Positions 50,435 to 59,139 are shown, counted from the stretch's first letter. The stretch is DNA of 64,000 bases from Rossellomorea aquimaris (GCF_020171925.1 NZ_JAIVAR010000002.1:558001-622000); one strand, 5' to 3'. Made by a program: numbers and translations. Notes: generated by a model from the sequence alone, not told the origin.

Positions 50435-51658
50435 ATGAATACCGGAACACTCATCAAGTATTGTCGAATCTTCAGGGGGATGACCCAAAAAGACATCAGC
50501 GAAGGGATCTGCACCCCTGGGCATATTAGCAGGATCGAAAGTGGAGAACATGTTGTCTCGAACGAAATGATCATGAAAGTCGGAAAAAAACTGAAGATGG
50601 ATATTGAAACGATGCAGCGTTCCTACCGGAAATGGCAGATGGAGCTAGAGTTATGGCTCGATGTCATGGTCAAGGAAATCACTGGGGAAATCGAATTGTT
50701 AAGAGAAATCATCGAGCAGAATCAGTTGATCCAGATTGAAACGATTAACGGAACGTACAAGCTGTTAAAGGCAAGATATTGGATCATGAAAGGGAATTTG
50801 CCGGAAGCAGAATCCTATCTCAAGCAATTTCTGAATAAGCGAATCGCTTTCTACATGTCAAGTTTTGATTATCAATTGTATTACCATGTAAGGGGGATGC
50901 TTGAACTCTCGAAAGGGAATTCAAGGAAAGCGTTGGAGTGGCTCGGGAAAATCGATGAGGAAGAATACCCCATTAAGGAATACTACCTTCATCTTTCATA
51001 TGCCTATCACGAAAGCAACAAGAATGATCTCGCATCCCAATCGATAGAAATCTCCTTGAACTATTTTCAGGAAACAAATAATTTTAGCCGGATGATGGAT
51101 GCGTCCATTTTACAATTGCAAGCAGAAGGGAAGCAGGGAAACCAAGATCTTGCGACAGTGGAGAAGAAATATGACCGTTTGTTGCAGCGCTGTGAACAAC
51201 TTCAGGATGACAAACGAAAAGCGATGCTCTATATCAATCTTGGAGAAGAGTATGCATTCTATGAAGAGTATCAACTGGCAGAAGACTCGTACATCAAGTC
51301 CTATCAATTATTAAAGGCGAATCCCGATTCCGTTGATTATCTTGAAAGCATATTAGGGGTAGTAGAAAGTTCCATTCTACTAGATGAACATCGGGAGAAA
51401 GAGCGTAATCTCGGCATGGTGAATGAAGGGATTTATTTTGCAGAGAAAATAAGGGATGCGTATCGACTTACCCTTTTGAGGATGGTAAAGCGACGGTTGA
51501 CGGAAGGAGAGTATGCCTACATACAATTCATCAAAGACATCGTCATCCCACTGCTGACAAAAGAGGGAAGGTACGCTGAAAGCGACAAGTATATGAAAGA
51601 AGTATCGAATTATATGAAAACCAATGGCTGTCCGGCACCGAAAATGGCAGTGTACTAA
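50435..51658 (+). CDS. HTH-TPR transcriptional regulator, downstream of the subtilase
   Basis: A 407-residue paralogue-type protein. The HTH is at residues ~1-60 (GTLIKYCRIFRGMTQKDISE, then TPGHISRIESGEHVVSNEM), followed by TPR-like helices (YHVRGMLELSKGNSRKALEW, YINLGEEYAFYEEYQLAEDS). ATG 50435 follows GGAGGT; the frame upstream to 50405 is not needed. TATAAT at ~50384 is its -10. It is organised like the regulator at 44352 but diverged in sequence. The next small gene starts 16 bases after its stop, so the two are co-transcribed. Confidence 0.85.
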   Translation: MNTGTLIKYCRIFRGMTQKDISEGICTPGHISRIESGEHVVSNEMIMKVGKKLKMDIETMQRSYRKWQMELELWLDVMVKEITGEIELLREIIEQNQLIQIETINGTYKLLKARYWIMKGNLPEAESYLKQFLNKRIAFYMSSFDYQLYYHVRGMLELSKGNSRKALEWLGKIDEEEYPIKEYYLHLSYAYHESNKNDLASQSIEISLNYFQETNNFSRMMDASILQLQAEGKQGNQDLATVEKKYDRLLQRCEQLQDDKRKAMLYINLGEEYAFYEEYQLAEDSYIKSYQLLKANPDSVDYLESILGVVESSILLDEHREKERNLGMVNEGIYFAEKIRDAYRLTLLRMVKRRLTEGEYAYIQFIKDIVIPLLTKEGRYAESDKYMKEVSNYMKTNGCPAPKMAVY

Positions 51659-51674
51659 AAAGGAGGGAAAGAAG

Positions 51675-51935
51675 TTGGATAATCCGGATCGTTTACTCAA
51701 TACGTTTGATGAAATCGTCTTCAGTGATTTCAAGATGCCGATCATTTGTATATATCGCAGTCCTGAAGACTACAAAGGGATGTATGTAGCGAGGATCTTC
51801 AATGTGGAGACACCGACTTATCACATCTTGATGAGGCCGACATTGGAGGCAATCAGAAGCGAAATTCCTGAAAGATTTTCAAGGGTTCCAAATTCCGGGC
51901 AAGAGGACTTACGAATCGTAGAAACGTGGATTTGA
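51675..51935 (+). CDS. 86-aa hypothetical protein
   Basis: TTG start at 51675 with AAAAGGAGGG eight bases upstream; the frame ends at TGA 51935. Sequence runs LDNPDRLLNTFDEIVFSDFK, then PIICIYRSPEDYKGMYVARI and a C-terminal ETWI. Compact, mixed alpha/beta, no signal or membrane segment. I do not recognise a named family, although similar short Bacillus proteins seem familiar. It is co-transcribed with the HTH-TPR gene. Confidence 0.75.
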   Translation: MDNPDRLLNTFDEIVFSDFKMPIICIYRSPEDYKGMYVARIFNVETPTYHILMRPTLEAIRSEIPERFSRVPNSGQEDLRIVETWI

Positions 51936-51944
51936 GTATGTGAG

Positions 51945-51975
51945 AAACGCTCTTTCTTATTGAAAGAGCGTTTTT
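51945..51975 (+). terminator. Terminator after the 86-aa gene
   Basis: AAACGCTCTTTC-ttatt-GAAAGAGCGTTTTT, a perfect stem with a T tract. Confidence 0.9.
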
Positions 51976-52219
51976 GTTCATCTTGATACTTACGGATTTA
52001 ATCAAGGCGTTGGGAGGTTTCTTTAGGGAGAGCATGAAAGGATTGTTCAAATCTTATCCCTTGCAAGTCTGAAACGATTTATTCATCAAACGATTAACTT
52101 GTCCAGAATGATATCAGGAAAGAATATACCTATTTGGACAATTTGTTAAAAATCAATAATACTCTTCGGTTGTCCTCATATAATGATAATGACATCATTT
52201 ATCTAAAGGGGTAATGAGT

Positions 52220-52567
52220 GTGATTATAGAAGATCTTTTTCAAGGCAAGAACCCTCCAACGAATGAAGAAGTATTGGCAAAACTTATGGAATCGATCGTG
52301 GATGAAGAGATGGCTCTCTCTAACCTGATTTCATCTGAAGCCGATAAAATCAATGCTTTTGTTGGAAAAGGCTTAGACTTCCCGACATCCCCTACAAACC
52401 AAGAGATCGTGTCCTTTAATCAATCTACACATCGAGTCATGGAGTCCATTTCAATGAAGGAATGGCTGCTTCTAAAAAAACTTGAAACCGTCTTGCTTTT
52501 ATTGGAAAAGTTCAAGCTTGAACATAAACATAAAGATAGGTCAGATTCATTTAGAGATGGGGAATAA
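52220..52567 (+). CDS. Small protein, divergent member of the surface-domain family
   Basis: About 115 residues. GTG 52220 is eight bases from AAAGGGG; ATG 52214 is only two bases away. The pattern EEVLAKLMESIVDEEMALSNLI then SSEADKIN, followed later by MKEWLLLKKLETVL, has the same spacing of hydrophobic and acidic positions as the DVINLLLASIA.EE.GL.HI.NAE.EK domain of the genes at 53022, 53605, 58316 and 58809. It has no signal peptide. Function unknown; structural role on spore or cell surface inferred from neighbours. Confidence 0.6.
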   Translation: MIIEDLFQGKNPPTNEEVLAKLMESIVDEEMALSNLISSEADKINAFVGKGLDFPTSPTNQEIVSFNQSTHRVMESISMKEWLLLKKLETVLLLLEKFKLEHKHKDRSDSFRDGE

Positions 52568-52586
52568 ATTCGAGGGTGTGTAAAGA

Positions 52587-52933
52587 ATGGATGAAAAGTT
52601 ACAAAACAAATATGAGAAGACGTTTAAAAAAAAAAGCAGTCCCTCCAAGATTATGAAAACGCGATCAATAAATTAGTAAGTACATTTGAACAGAAAAGGT
52701 TCAATGAAAGTAAAGGGAATTTAAGGGGGGTTCACAGTGCGGAAATGATGAAAGAAACCCTATATGAATTGCACACTCTACAATTAAAGAAATTACAACA
52801 ATTATCCCTCCACGATTCGTTTCGATCCGTTTATTTGCAACGGCTTTATCATTCATTGAATAACTCCCGATCAAAGACGACTATCAAAGAGAATAATGGC
52901 AATATGTTTTTCTATAAAAGAACGTTGAGATAA
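52587..52933 (+). pseudogene. Frameshifted or slippage-dependent small gene (A10 tract)
   Basis: ATG 52587 opens MDEKLQNKYEKTFKKK and meets TAG at 52674-52676 after 29 codons. The other frame is open from the A10 run (52626-52635) to TAA 52931-52933. One extra A, or a -1 slip on the A run, yields a continuous 115-residue protein: KKKKQSLQDYENAINKLVST, then LRGVHSAEMMKETLYELHTL and SVYLQRLYHSLNNSRS. The joined product looks like a real helical protein, unlike the short one. Either it is broken, phase-variable, made by polymerase or ribosome slippage, or the tract was mis-sequenced. Confidence 0.6.
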
Positions 52934-52960
52934 TCATAATGAATGATGAGAAGATAAGAT

Positions 52961-53011
52961 ACTCCCCACAAGACAGGAAATGAAATTTGTCATTGCCTAC
53001 ATGTGGGGAGT
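52961..53011. terminator. Possible bidirectional terminator
   Basis: ACTCCCCACA (52961-52970) pairs with TGTGGGGAGT (53002-53011) around a 31-base loop; only TTTATG follows. It separates two convergent genes. Confidence 0.5.
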
Positions 53012-53021
53012 TTATGTGTAT

Positions 53022-53345
53022 TTATGACTGCTTTGAGGAGTTGTTCTTATGTTTCCGATCATGATGATAATCTGGTATTTCCAATACGTCCTCCAACTTG
53101 AACTGCAAAAGCATTTCCTGCTTAATGACGGATCTTAACATCCTTTCGGCACTTCTGTTTGCATCGAGTAGTTCATCAAAACAAGTTGCCAATTGGATCG
53201 CTTTTTGTAACTTTTCTCCCTCAGCATTAAGTATATGAGATAAGCCGATTTCTTCTAGTGCAATGGAAGCCAATAATAAGTTAATGACATCTCTCCGCTT
53301 TAATTCAATATCCGGTTTTATATCCGGTATGTTAGGCATTGACAT
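53022..53345 (-). CDS. 107-aa surface-domain family protein
   Basis: Minus-strand gene with GGAGGTGG upstream of ATG 53345. MSMPNIPDIKPDIELKRRDV, then INLLLASIALEEIGLSHILN, NAEGEKLQ and the C-terminal MLLQFKLEDVLEIP are shared with the products at 53605, 58316 and 58809. It ends in a basic His/Lys/Ser tail. No signal peptide. I recall this domain at the N-terminus of collagen-like and spore-surface proteins of Bacillales, which would make it an anchoring or assembly module. Confidence 0.75.
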   Translation of the reverse strand: MSMPNIPDIKPDIELKRRDVINLLLASIALEEIGLSHILNAEGEKLQKAIQLATCFDELLDANRSAERMLRSVIKQEMLLQFKLEDVLEIPDYHHDRKHKNNSSKQS

Positions 53346-53564
53346 GAAAAATCCACCTCCTGTTTTTTCATGTTAAGTATATGTAACCGATGGTACGTCC
53401 TAATACAAATTTTCTGTTTAGATTGTTTTATAGTATTTGGATTGTCATTAGTCAGAGAAGTGATATAAAGTTACTAGAATAGCAATATACACTATATCTA
53501 TTAGCCTTTTTTTATGTAAACGGACAAGATTGGGCAATTATACCTTTCATATTATCTTTCATCT

Positions 53565-53573
53565 CATAGAATA
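53565..53573 (+). promoter_or_regulatory. Mother-cell-type -10 element (CATAGAATA)
   Basis: CATAGAATA fits the CATANNNTA -10 of sigmaK, 31 bases before the gene at 53605; the -35 is not convincing. The same CATAGAATAAA string occurs at 56968 and 58779 before two other genes of the cluster. Confidence 0.4.
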
Positions 53574-53604
53574 AATACAAATACTTGAAAAGAGGTGAAA
53601 ATAA

Positions 53605-55503
53605 ATGAGTTTTCCAAATATCCCTAATGTCACACCGACCATTGATTTGTCGAGAGAAGATGTGATCAATCTATTATTAGCATCGATTGCGTTCGAAGAG
53701 CTCGGGCTTGCGCATATTATCAATGCGGAAGCGGAAAAAATACAAGCTGTTGTCGGGACATTACCTGGTACAGATTTGGCAGCAGAAAATCTAGTAGAGT
53801 TATTAGCTACGAATGAGAGTGTGAACAAAGTATTAAAGACAGCGTTAAAAACACAGATGCTGCTTCAATTTAAATTAGAAGATGTATCAGATTTAATAAC
53901 CGAAACGACCACATCGACTACATCCACCACAACATCGACAACGACTACTACAACATCCACAACAACAGAAACCACAACATCAACAACAGAAACTACAACA
54001 TCATCGACAACAGAAACCACAACAACATCGACAACAGAAACCACAACAACATCGACGACAGAAACTACTACAACTTCAACGACTACTACTACCTCTACAA
54101 CAACGACCGAGACGACGACAACAACGACTACGGAAACTACTACTTCTACAACAGAAACTACGACAACAACCACATCACAGCAATTGATCTTTGAAAACAC
54201 AGCAGCAGCCGTCGGAACGTTCAACAATGAATTCTATTCAGACACTGACAATGCGTTCTTCAATAGTACAGTGGTTCCAGCGATTTCAGGATATAACTTA
54301 AATAATGCACAATTAGCGCCTGGTTCAACTGATATTGTCATTGGAGGAGTGAATTTAGGTGAACTTCCAAACTACTTGTTCCTCTTCGCAGATGGACGAA
54401 ATGATGCAAACTGGCAAGGTGCCACGAAAGGTTTCGTAGGTGATGTAGCTGTTGACGGTATACAAGCAGATGAGAGGACATCAGGTGGTGTGCCTTATGC
54501 GGGTACCATCTTTACAAATGATGTCACGTTAGATGCATGGCAAGGAATAGTCGATCAAAATGATCCGCCGGAAGTTGTGCCTGCTCAAGCATTTGGTTCA
54601 ACCGGCAATGTCGGGTTAATTAACGGTTTAGAGACGGATCTAGTAACGGCGTTTCAACAAATTAATGCGCTTCCTGCTTCACCGGGCTACGCAAGTGTTG
54701 CATCGACGTCACTTGATGGCCTCAACACCCAAAATAATATAGATGAGGTCTTTGTCATCAATATCACTTCAGGATTTACCGTTTCCAGTACCATTAATAT
54801 TACGGGAGATCCGGGTGATGTGTTCATTCTTCGTTGGGATACCGATGCTAATCCACTGAATGGTTACCAGGGACAAGTAAAGTTCCAAAGTGGAGGTGCC
54901 ATCATTCCACAAGGAGGACTGACTCCTTCAAACTTTATTCATGTTGCTGGCGATATTAACTCTTCTGGTGGCGGTACAACCCCATTACCACCATACCCGC
55001 AAGGCCCTCGCTTTGATGATGGTAATGGTGCGCTGATTCAAGGGGGGAGCGATTTTAGTGGTGGAGGCTACTTTACAGGGTATTGGTTGACAACAGGAGC
55101 TCCTTCGATCGCTGGTCCTGGTGGTCTATTGATCGGCGCTACACAGCCATTGAGTAATGGAATATTTGTTGGTGGTTGGTACACGCTTACGACTGATTTC
55201 AGCATGACTTCTGGTACAAGTGGAGTTTATGTCTCGCCAACCCCTGAAACGTTAGGAACCCCATCCATCACGATTGTGAAGGAAGTATCAACCGATGGGG
55301 GAGTTACATGGAATGACGCGAATATTCCTGTCGGTCCATTCCTTAACCCCGGAGATAAACCTTGGTTCAGATACACTGTCACAAACAATGGTGATGTACC
55401 TTTAGAGAATGTCACGATTGCGGATAATGAAGTTGGACCAATAGGAAATATACCTCTTCTGAATCCAGGAGGAGTGTACCAATTTATTGCAGAAGGGTTT
55501 TAA
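53605..55503 (+). CDS. Stalked surface protein: N-terminal domain, Thr-rich stalk, beta-rich head
   Basis: A 632-residue protein. Residues 1-97 are the shared surface domain (MSFPNIPNVTPTIDLSREDV...). Residues ~98-191 are almost only Thr, Ser and Glu (TTT/TST/TET units), an extended stalk and likely O-glycan acceptor. Residues ~195-545 form a Gly/Asn-rich beta domain with WDTDANPLNGYQGQVKFQ and GYFTGYWLTTG; it faintly recalls ice-binding-like adhesin domains but I cannot assign it. Residues ~552-632 match DUF11-type repeats (YTVTNNGDVPLENVTIADNE). No signal peptide, sortase motif or membrane helix, which favours mother-cell assembly on the spore. Adjacent glycosyltransferases may decorate it. 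Confidence 0.8.
   Translation: MSFPNIPNVTPTIDLSREDVINLLLASIAFEELGLAHIINAEAEKIQAVVGTLPGTDLAAENLVELLATNESVNKVLKTALKTQMLLQFKLEDVSDLITETTTSTTSTTTSTTTTTTSTTTETTTSTTETTTSSTTETTTTSTTETTTTSTTETTTTSTTTTTSTTTTETTTTTTTETTTSTTETTTTTTSQQLIFENTAAAVGTFNNEFYSDTDNAFFNSTVVPAISGYNLNNAQLAPGSTDIVIGGVNLGELPNYLFLFADGRNDANWQGATKGFVGDVAVDGIQADERTSGGVPYAGTIFTNDVTLDAWQGIVDQNDPPEVVPAQAFGSTGNVGLINGLETDLVTAFQQINALPASPGYASVASTSLDGLNTQNNIDEVFVINITSGFTVSSTINITGDPGDVFILRWDTDANPLNGYQGQVKFQSGGAIIPQGGLTPSNFIHVAGDINSSGGGTTPLPPYPQGPRFDDGNGALIQGGSDFSGGGYFTGYWLTTGAPSIAGPGGLLIGATQPLSNGIFVGGWYTLTTDFSMTSGTSGVYVSPTPETLGTPSITIVKEVSTDGGVTWNDANIPVGPFLNPGDKPWFRYTVTNNGDVPLENVTIADNEVGPIGNIPLLNPGGVYQFIAEGF
53896..54177 (+). repeat. Thr-codon-rich low-complexity tract
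   Basis: ACA/ACT/ACC codons with interspersed TCx and GAx form degenerate ~21-30-base repeats (e.g. ACAACATCGACAACAGAAAC) encoding the stalk. Such tracts expand and contract by slippage. Confidence 0.85.
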
Positions 55504-55538
55504 GTAGAATATTGATTTAATGCCCTCTGAGATAAACG

Positions 55539-55568
55539 AAAAAAGGATGTCGATGACATCCTTTTTTT
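55539..55568. terminator. Bidirectional terminator
   Basis: AAAAAAGGATGTC-gat-GACATCCTTTTTTT, symmetric, between the stalked-protein gene and the convergent glycosyltransferase. Confidence 0.9.
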
Positions 55569-55600
55569 GTTTTTTACTAGCAATTCATTCAGCAAGCCAC

Positions 55601-56884
55601 CTAATCTCTTAACATTGGTTCCAACTGATGATGCCAAACCCATTCAGGAGAAAACCGTTGCCTGGCGATCGTTTTAGCATGCAGGACAGGGTTTCCCCTC
55701 ATCATACTGATGATTTTTGTTGCGTGCTCCTCATAATAAGCCTGTTCTGAAGGTTTATAATGTTCCTTTGTATTAAATCCGAAATTTCGGGCATCCCATC
55801 TCATGAAATATCCATTCAATTTTTTTCCTAATTCCTCGAGGGCAGGGACTGCTTCATTCAGTACGAGCAAGTTTCCTTTACTGGCAGCTTCTAGCACCGT
55901 AAGGCCAAATGACTCGGAAAATGACGGACAGATGAATAGATTTGATAGAGATAATAGATCCAAGACCCCTCTTCTTGGAAAGCCATGTTTGAATCCGAGA
56001 TCCGAGGTGAACGCCATATCACGATAGTCAAGACCACTTCTGCATCCCTCAAATTGAATCAACGTTTTGTACTTTTCGGAATCAATATCCCTTGATGGGA
56101 AATCGCAGAATAGTACTTTCACATCTTGTTCGCTTGCTTTCTTGATGGCTCCGCATAGTGCAGCAACTTTTTCGAACTTCTTTCCCGTGGTTAACCGACC
56201 GGGATATACGACGAAAATGTCGGACGATAAGAAATCAAAGTCTTTTATGACTGTATGAACCTCTTCGCTTATGAATGCGGTCAAGTTCAGGCTATTACTT
56301 ACAACTCTGCATTTGCCTTCGGGTACATTGTATTGTTTAGCAAGCGCAGTAATTCCTGATTGGGTGGGGTAAACGTAGGTGGTATTGGGCATAGGGCTAT
56401 ATCGAGCGGAAAATGGCCACTCCACTTTAAGAGGACGGTTTGCCGGTGCTGAATGAGTAAAAGCGATGAACTTACAGTGAGGAAGTTGTTCCTGAGCTTT
56501 CCGTATGGCAACGTTATGGACCAAATGCCAACCTTGGAAATGAATATCATGCATGATACAGACATCCACATCTGCTAATTTCTTAACAAAATCTGCCGCT
56601 ATAACGTCTGCTTCTTGAAAGAATGTCTCATGAACTTCTCCCTCGGGGCTAGAGTAATCCCCCCAGTGAATGATCTCACCATCCATCTCATTGACTATTT
56701 TCACCCATTCTATCCTATCATCCAGGAATACTCCGTATTTATCACGTTCCGGACAGTGTTGACTTACTAACAGTTTGACTTCGATTTCATTATCAAGAAG
56801 CATCTTTAATTGTTCGGCAACAATATTAACTAGTGAATAAGTGCTTCCTAACCCATTAAACATGGTCAGTAATGCTACTTTCAT
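55601..56884 (-). CDS. GT4-like glycosyltransferase
   Basis: A 427-residue GT-B fold enzyme. The C-terminal donor domain contains VVYPGRLTTGKKFEKVAALC and the signature FICPSFSESFGLTVLEAASK with its E-x7-E arrangement. The N-terminal acceptor domain has CIMHDIHFQGWH. No membrane segment. ATG 56884 has GGAGGA upstream on the minus strand. It probably transfers a sugar to a surface protein or glycan; donor unknown. Divergent from the GT2-TPR gene at 57030, with which it shares an intergenic control region. Confidence 0.88.
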   Translation of the reverse strand: MKVALLTMFNGLGSTYSLVNIVAEQLKMLLDNEIEVKLLVSQHCPERDKYGVFLDDRIEWVKIVNEMDGEIIHWGDYSSPEGEVHETFFQEADVIAADFVKKLADVDVCIMHDIHFQGWHLVHNVAIRKAQEQLPHCKFIAFTHSAPANRPLKVEWPFSARYSPMPNTTYVYPTQSGITALAKQYNVPEGKCRVVSNSLNLTAFISEEVHTVIKDFDFLSSDIFVVYPGRLTTGKKFEKVAALCGAIKKASEQDVKVLFCDFPSRDIDSEKYKTLIQFEGCRSGLDYRDMAFTSDLGFKHGFPRRGVLDLLSLSNLFICPSFSESFGLTVLEAASKGNLLVLNEAVPALEELGKKLNGYFMRWDARNFGFNTKEHYKPSEQAYYEEHATKIISMMRGNPVLHAKTIARQRFSPEWVWHHQLEPMLRD

Positions 56885-56967
56885 TAAGGTTCCTCCATTC
56901 TTGGATACTTATTGTATTATATTCCGCGCACCGATAAATGATGGCCTAATTATTTTACCGAGATGCC

Positions 56968-56976
56968 CATAGAATA
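56968..56976 (+). promoter_or_regulatory. Mother-cell-type -10 element (CATAGAATA)
   Basis: CATAGAATAAA identical to that at 53565, 54 bases before the GT2-TPR start. No good -35. Confidence 0.35.
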
Positions 56977-57029
56977 AATATGCGAACTTAATATACTACA
57001 GTATAGAGAATCGAAAGGTGGGAAAGATT

Positions 57030-58220
57030 TTGCATGAAATTCAATTAACATTGTGCATGATCGTTAAAAATGAGGAAGAATCTATCGCTCGTTGTTTAGA
57101 AAGTGTAAAGGATATAGTAGATGAAATGATCATCGTTGATACAGGTTCTTCAGATCGAACAGTCGAAATATGTGAAGCATACGATGCAAAGGTTCTTGCA
57201 TATGAATGGAACGGCAGCTTCGCAGAAGCCAGGAACCATGGAATCAAACAGGCTTCAGGGGATTGGATCATCTGGCTGGATGCTGATGAGGAGTTAGAAC
57301 AAATAGATAAAAAGGAACTTAAAGGATGCATAGATGACCAAAACTATGACGCTTTAAATGTACGTTTAATCAATTACCATGGAGATACCATCGATGAGAA
57401 TAATACGAGCGAAATTGCTCATACGAGACTGTTCAAGAATAGCGGCATCCTTTTTGTGAATAAGATGCATGAACGTTTAGATCTTACTAGTATTCCTAAG
57501 GATCGGGTGGGTTACTTGGGTATCAACGTCTATCATTATGGTTATCTCAATTCCGTAATAGAAAAAAAAGAAAAAGCGAAACGGAATATAAGCATGCTGG
57601 AGGCCCAAATCGACAGTGGGGAAAATGTTTACTGGGCTCACTATTACCTAGCCTTGGAACATTATAACGGGAAGCAATACAATGAAGCTCTAGAGCGTAC
57701 TAACTTATCAATACTATCCTTCCTTCAGAATAAGACGCTACCCCCATCCATGGTATATAAATTGAAGTATTCCATCTTAATCGCAATGGGTAGGTTCGAC
57801 CTTGCTTTGCATGGAATTGATAAAGCCATCAGGATGTATCCTGATTATGTAGATTTAACCTTTCTCAAAGGTATCATTTTATACCATCTTGAAAGCTATG
57901 AAGCTTCCATTCAGTGCTTTCATGAATGTATAAAGATGGGGGAAGACAATGTGGCTCATTTGATTCTAAAAGGAGCCGGCTCTTTTAGAGCATGGTATTA
58001 TATCGGTCTTTGTGAACGGGAGTCCGGTCAAAAGGAAGATGCCATGTTGTCCATGATGAAGTCTTTATGTGTTGCGCCTCACTATAAAGATGCAATGGAG
58101 AACCTCGCAGATATGATCGATACTTGTGACCAAAGGGAAATCGATACCACCATTCGAAAGCTTCATCCAGAGGAACAACAGATAATTAATAGAGTAATCG
58201 GAGAGTTTGATGAAAAATAG
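57030..58220 (+). CDS. GT2 glycosyltransferase with C-terminal TPR repeats (SunS-like)
   Basis: About 396 residues. TTG 57030 lies seven bases after AAAGGTGGG; GTG 57018 is inside that site. The GT-A domain has LTLCMIVKNEEESIARCLES, IVDTGSSDRT and the DxD motif in IIWLDADEE. The C-terminal half (~190-390) is TPR-like (ALEHYNGKQYNEALERTNLS, GIILYHLESYEASIQCFHEC). GT2-TPR enzymes such as SunS glycosylate peptides and proteins directly. The nearby Thr/Ser-rich stalk is an obvious candidate substrate. Confidence 0.88.
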   Translation: MHEIQLTLCMIVKNEEESIARCLESVKDIVDEMIIVDTGSSDRTVEICEAYDAKVLAYEWNGSFAEARNHGIKQASGDWIIWLDADEELEQIDKKELKGCIDDQNYDALNVRLINYHGDTIDENNTSEIAHTRLFKNSGILFVNKMHERLDLTSIPKDRVGYLGINVYHYGYLNSVIEKKEKAKRNISMLEAQIDSGENVYWAHYYLALEHYNGKQYNEALERTNLSILSFLQNKTLPPSMVYKLKYSILIAMGRFDLALHGIDKAIRMYPDYVDLTFLKGIILYHLESYEASIQCFHECIKMGEDNVAHLILKGAGSFRAWYYIGLCERESGQKEDAMLSMMKSLCVAPHYKDAMENLADMIDTCDQREIDTTIRKLHPEEQQIINRVIGEFDEK

Positions 58221-58315
58221 GTCATAGTAAGGGCGACAAAAGTAGGTGCCTGTCTAAACATCCCCTTGTCGCCTTGAATATAGTATTTAATATAAACAGA
58301 AAGGAGTTGAAATGA

Positions 58316-58636
58316 ATGTCTTTTCCTAATATCCCCAATGTAACACCTTCCATTGATATCGATCGTGAAGATGTCATTAATTTATTGTTGGCTTCTATTG
58401 CATTTGAAGAGCTTGGACTTGCCCATATCATCAATGCTGAAGCTGAAAAGATTCAAGCTGTGATTGGTACATTACCGACTACTCAGGTTCGTGCCACTAC
58501 GATTGATGAGTTATTGGAAGTGAATGATTCTGTGAACAGTACGTTGAAAACGGCATTGAAGACACAGATGTTACTGCAATTCAAACTAGAAGACGTGTTG
58601 GAAATTCCAGAAACGCCTATTATTCCAATTCCATAA
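58316..58636 (+). CDS. 106-aa surface-domain family protein
   Basis: Almost only the shared domain: MSFPNIPNVTPSIDIDREDV, INLLLASIAFEELGLAHIIN, AEAEKIQAVIGTLP, ALKTQMLLQFKLEDVLEIP, then a short PIIPIP tail. Very close to the next copy at 58809 at DNA and protein level, so a recent duplication. AAAGGAG precedes ATG 58316; no signal peptide. A hairpin follows the stop. Confidence 0.8.
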   Translation: MSFPNIPNVTPSIDIDREDVINLLLASIAFEELGLAHIINAEAEKIQAVIGTLPTTQVRATTIDELLEVNDSVNSTLKTALKTQMLLQFKLEDVLEIPETPIIPIP

Positions 58637-58660
58637 AGATGAAAATAATTGGAAAAGATA

Positions 58661-58684
58661 GGACATTGCTGTTCAGCAATGTCC
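58661..58684 (+). terminator. Hairpin after the 106-aa gene
   Basis: GGACATTGCTG-tt-CAGCAATGTCC, perfect 11 bp; TTTTT follows only eight bases later. Confidence 0.65.
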
Positions 58685-58808
58685 TATTGGCGTTTTTAGG
58701 AGATATTGCCCCTTGGTGAAATCAGGGGGGGAAATTGGGGATTCGCCTAGAACTTATCGTGATTTTTGGAATATGGTACATAGAATAAACAAAAGGGAGT
58801 TGAAATGA

Positions 58809-59120
58809 ATGTCTTTTCCTAATATCCCCAATGTAACACCTTCCATTGATATCGATCGTGAAGATGTCATTAATCTATTGTTAGCTTCAATCGCGTTTGA
58901 AGAGCTTGGTTTAGCCCATATCATTAATGCCGAGGCTGAAAAAATCCAAGCGGTCCTGGGTACTTTACCGGGTTCAGGAGTGGTGGCAAAAAATATCTGT
59001 GATCTAATGGATGTGAACGATTCCGTTAACAAAACGTTAAAGACTGCACTGAAAACACAAATGTTACTGCAATTCAAACTAGAAGATGTATTGGATATAC
59101 CGCCATCACAAAATTCTTAA
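58809..59120 (+). CDS. 103-aa surface-domain family protein
   Basis: Tandem paralogue of the 58316 gene. The first ~50 residues are nearly identical; the middle diverges (GSGVVAKNICDLMDVNDSVN) and TALKTQMLLQFKLEDVLDIP closes it. CATAGAATAAAC at 58779-58790 resembles the control sequences at 53565 and 56968. No signal peptide. Confidence 0.8.
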   Translation: MSFPNIPNVTPSIDIDREDVINLLLASIAFEELGLAHIINAEAEKIQAVLGTLPGSGVVAKNICDLMDVNDSVNKTLKTALKTQMLLQFKLEDVLDIPPSQNS

Positions 59121-59139
59121 TATAGCGTGGAGAGTTCGA

